Shown one piece after another: positions 5,608 through 7,623 of a DNA stretch of 7,623 bases (its first letter is position 1; the number at the start of each line of letters is the position of its first letter). Location: assembly GCA_903919105.1 (NCBI GenBank), contig CAIXGT010000164.1, forward strand, positions 1-7,623. Direction: 5' to 3'. Under the pieces are notes generated by a model. That model had not been told where the DNA came from. It did not search any database and was given only the letters and a program-made list of their open reading frames with translations. The stretch is from an uncultured Spartobacteria bacterium (GTDB lineage Bacteria > Verrucomicrobiota > Verrucomicrobiae > Chthoniobacterales > UBA6821). The translations under genes were made by a program, and so were the position numbers.

Positions 5608-7163
5608 TGAAGACGCGTTTTTTAGCCCTGCTGTTGTGCCTCGTTCCCTCGCTTCTTGTGGCTGCGGAGAAGGGATCCGAATCCACAGGTGCCACTGGTG
5701 TTCCGCTTCTGCGGTGGGCCTCTCAGATCACCAGTAACTCCCCTTTTTCCTTTTACGACAGAAACAATAGGTTGACCGGATTCGAGTACGAAATCATTTG
5801 CGGAATAGCCCATCACATGGGGCGCGAGCCAAAGCTCGTCCAAAACAGCTGGGACGGTCTCATTCCGGGACTCGGACGTGGTCTCTACGATTGTGTGATC
5901 TGCGGTATCGAGATCACTGCCGACAAGGGGAAGGAAGTGCTCTTCAGTAACCCTTATTACACTACCTACGAGCAGCTTGTCGTTGCCAAGGGAACCCCTC
6001 CGGTAGAGTCCCTTCCTGAACTCTCGGGACGCAAAGTCGGAACCATCGACCAGACAGCGGCCCTTAAGATGCTGCAATCCACCCCCAATGTCATTGTCAA
6101 GACCTACACTGACGAGGTTCATGCTTATGATGATGTGGTGAACGGCCGTCTCTACGGTGTCCTCTTGGATTTTCCGATTGCCAAGTATTATGCAGCCCCG
6201 AATCCGGCGCTCGAGTTCACAGGACCTCCCTTTGGTAAGATCACCTACGGTATTACGGTATCGCGAAGCCGTCCCGAGCTCGTGCAGCAGATCAATGTCG
6301 CACTCAAGGAAATGATCGATTCGGGAGAGATGCGCGACATCCTTTCGCGCTGGGGGCTCTGGACTCCCCTGATGGCTTCAGTCTACAACCAGTCCGCCGA
6401 ACCTTCCCTTCCCGATACCGAATACAGGGCCTTTGCCGCCCAGTTTGATGCGCAAAGCGGGATCCTCGCTCGTTTTCAGCGCATCCTGAACTACTGGCCA
6501 CTCCTTCTTCAGGGCGCGATCCTGACTCTTGAGATTTCCATCCTCGGTATGGTGATCGCCGTCGTCCTGGGATTCCTTCTTGCTCTGATGAGGGTATATG
6601 GACCATTTCCCTTAAGGCAGATTTCCACACTCTACATCGAGGTGATCCGTGGAACACCCCTTCTTATCCAACTATTCATCATCTTCTACGGTCTTCCAAA
6701 CATCGGCATCAAGCTCCAGCCCTTCTTGGCAGGTCTGCTCGGATTGGGACTGAACTACGCCGCATACGAGGCGGAGAACTATCGCGCAGGATTGCTCGCG
6801 ATCCCGAAGGGCCAAATGGAAGCCGCCCGGGCGCTTGGAATGACTCATCATCAAGGACTCCGTCATGTGGTCATTCCTCAGGCGTTCAGGCTCGTATTAC
6901 CGCCGGTTACCAATGATTTTATCTCCCTACTCAAGGACTCTTCGCTAGTTTCCGCAGTGACCTTGATCGATCTTACCGGGGCGTATAACAGGATTTCCAC
7001 GCAGACATTCGACTATTTCGGTACCGGCATCACGGTCGCCGCTCTTTATCTCTTGATCGGACTCCCGTTTGTGCGATTGGCAGGTATGATGGAATCTCGA
7101 CTTACGACCGATAGGCGCACTCCTGAGCAAAAACCCTCTTTTTGGTTAGGACTTGGTGCCTGA
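5604..7163 (+). CDS. Amino-acid ABC transporter, fused substrate-binding protein and permease
   Basis: A 519-residue fusion. Residues 1-21 form a signal peptide or anchor (basic MMKTR, hydrophobic core, AA near 20-21). About residues 34-253 are a family 3 solute-binding domain: FSFYDRNNRLTGFEYEI, WDGLIPGLGRGLYDCVICG, LFSNPYY, a VGTIDQTAA hinge region and Asp189 in GVLLDF, aligned with the residue that binds the ligand amino group. Lys108 replaces the usual ligand-carboxylate Arg. About residues 295-500 are an inner-membrane permease domain with five predicted helices (near 302-327, 340-365, 371-390, 439-459, 475-497). Its EAA loop, which docks the ATPase, is EAARALG (406-412) followed by VIPQA. 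SBP-permease fusions are known in glutamine/polar amino-acid importers such as lactococcal GlnP. The ATG at 5604 overlaps the ATPase stop. A two-gene importer results, probably as a homodimer with two ATPases. Confidence 0.95.
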   Translation: MMKTRFLALLLCLVPSLLVAAEKGSESTGATGVPLLRWASQITSNSPFSFYDRNNRLTGFEYEIICGIAHHMGREPKLVQNSWDGLIPGLGRGLYDCVICGIEITADKGKEVLFSNPYYTTYEQLVVAKGTPPVESLPELSGRKVGTIDQTAALKMLQSTPNVIVKTYTDEVHAYDDVVNGRLYGVLLDFPIAKYYAAPNPALEFTGPPFGKITYGITVSRSRPELVQQINVALKEMIDSGEMRDILSRWGLWTPLMASVYNQSAEPSLPDTEYRAFAAQFDAQSGILARFQRILNYWPLLLQGAILTLEISILGMVIAVVLGFLLALMRVYGPFPLRQISTLYIEVIRGTPLLIQLFIIFYGLPNIGIKLQPFLAGLLGLGLNYAAYEAENYRAGLLAIPKGQMEAARALGMTHHQGLRHVVIPQAFRLVLPPVTNDFISLLKDSSLVSAVTLIDLTGAYNRISTQTFDYFGTGITVAALYLLIGLPFVRLAGMMESRLTTDRRTPEQKPSFWLGLGA

Positions 7164-7164
7164 C

Positions 7165-7623
7165 ATGCCCCACGAAAGTCAGCTCCTATCCTGGAGTCGC
7201 CGTGAATTTGTCACGGGTCTTGGGGCGTTCTTTGCTTCCCAGCTTCTGCTGCCGAGCGTTCTGGGTGGAGTTGAGCTTCCGGCGGGCTTAAAGCCGATTC
7301 GGCTTGGATTTCTGACCGACTGCCATGCCATGGACGAGCATGACGCTCCGGCGTGGCTCGACAATACGGCTGAACTGATGAACTCCCTCAAGCCCGATCT
7401 CATCATCGGGGGAGGGGATTTCGTTCATGGGGGATTTCACTCACTGGGCAAGGTCATGGAACATCGTTGGGGGCTGGCTGATACTTGTCTTAAGAAACTT
7501 AAGACAAGGCTTGAGCCGATCATAGGCAACCATGACTTCTACGAACCGCTCCAGGCTGATGGTTCGCCTTCGCAGGGAGATCCTCGCTGGCGCTGGCGCA
7601 AGTATTTCGGTTTGGAGCATACC
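7165..7623 (+). CDS. Metallophosphoesterase with Tat-type signal, N-terminal part
   Basis: The first 153 residues of a calcineurin-like metallophosphoesterase; the gene runs off the right edge. A twin-arginine signal is visible: SRREFV at residues 11-16, then a hydrophobic stretch to about residue 34, implying export of the folded, metal-loaded enzyme. Metal-site motifs follow in order: Asp52-x-His54 (FLTDCHA), Gly84-Asp85 in a GGGDFVHGG segment, and GNHD (121-124). These are motifs I to III of the fold; the later histidines lie beyond the window. The ATG at 7165 is one base after the transporter stop, so it is likely in the same operon. Upstream AGGA is about 12 bases away, too far for a good ribosome site. 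The substrate is unknown; the context would allow release of a nutrient or modification of a periplasmic phosphoester. The gene holds an 11-bp inverted repeat at 7484-7508. Confidence 0.9.
   Translation, partial: MPHESQLLSWSRREFVTGLGAFFASQLLLPSVLGGVELPAGLKPIRLGFLTDCHAMDEHDAPAWLDNTAELMNSLKPDLIIGGGDFVHGGFHSLGKVMEHRWGLADTCLKKLKTRLEPIIGNHDFYEPLQADGSPSQGDPRWRWRKYFGLEHT
7484..7508. repeat. Perfect 11-bp inverted repeat with AAA loop inside the metallophosphoesterase gene
   Basis: The arms CTTGTCTTAAG (7484-7494) and CTTAAGACAAG (7498-7508) are exact reverse complements around the 3-base spacer AAA. The stretch is in frame and encodes residues around CLKKLKT, between the GD and GNHD motifs. No T-run follows, so it is not a standard intrinsic terminator. 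A repeat this long and tight is expected well under once by chance in a window this size, by simple base-composition reasoning. It could form a stable mRNA hairpin or be a protein-binding site. Confidence 0.75.

Overview
The window carries nine protein genes packed with little spacing, no RNA genes, no mobile elements and no CRISPR array. No gap between genes exceeds about 130 bases. Base composition looks moderately GC-rich. A Tat-type signal, a periplasmic-type binding domain and the mix of gene families point to a Gram-negative-type bacterium. The set (bacterial homospermidine synthase, CHAD and CYTH proteins, a binding protein fused to its permease, almost no Shine-Dalgarno motifs) would fit the Verrucomicrobiota/Planctomycetota group. 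That placement is a low-confidence guess from gene content, not from a marker gene.

Left edge (1-498, plus): the C-terminal part of a TauE/SafE (TSUP) anion exporter. It ends tail-to-tail with the next block, and the two stop codons share one TTAA.

Left-centre block (495-4194, minus): four genes in one direction, read as CYTH-domain protein, homospermidine synthase (hss), CHAD-domain protein and DUF1361 membrane protein, with gaps of 63, 60 and 25 bases. CYTH enzymes hydrolyse triphosphates or polyphosphate-like substrates. CHAD helices bind polyphosphate. Homospermidine is a polycation that could neutralise polyphosphate. CYTH and CHAD often occur fused or adjacent; here a polyamine enzyme sits between them. 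This is the most interesting feature of the window: a possible polyphosphate/polyamine operon with an uncharacterised membrane partner.

Right-centre (4320-4757, plus): a half-size (single EamA domain) drug/metabolite transporter, divergent from the CYTH gene across about 125 bases that should hold both promoters.

Right block (4840-7623, plus): a polar amino-acid ABC importer of two polypeptides, the ATPase and a fused binding-protein/permease, joined by a 4-base ATGA overlap. One base later starts a Tat-exported metallophosphoesterase that runs off the right edge. The binding domain has Lys where most family members have the ligand-binding Arg. The phosphoesterase gene contains a perfect 11-bp inverted repeat.
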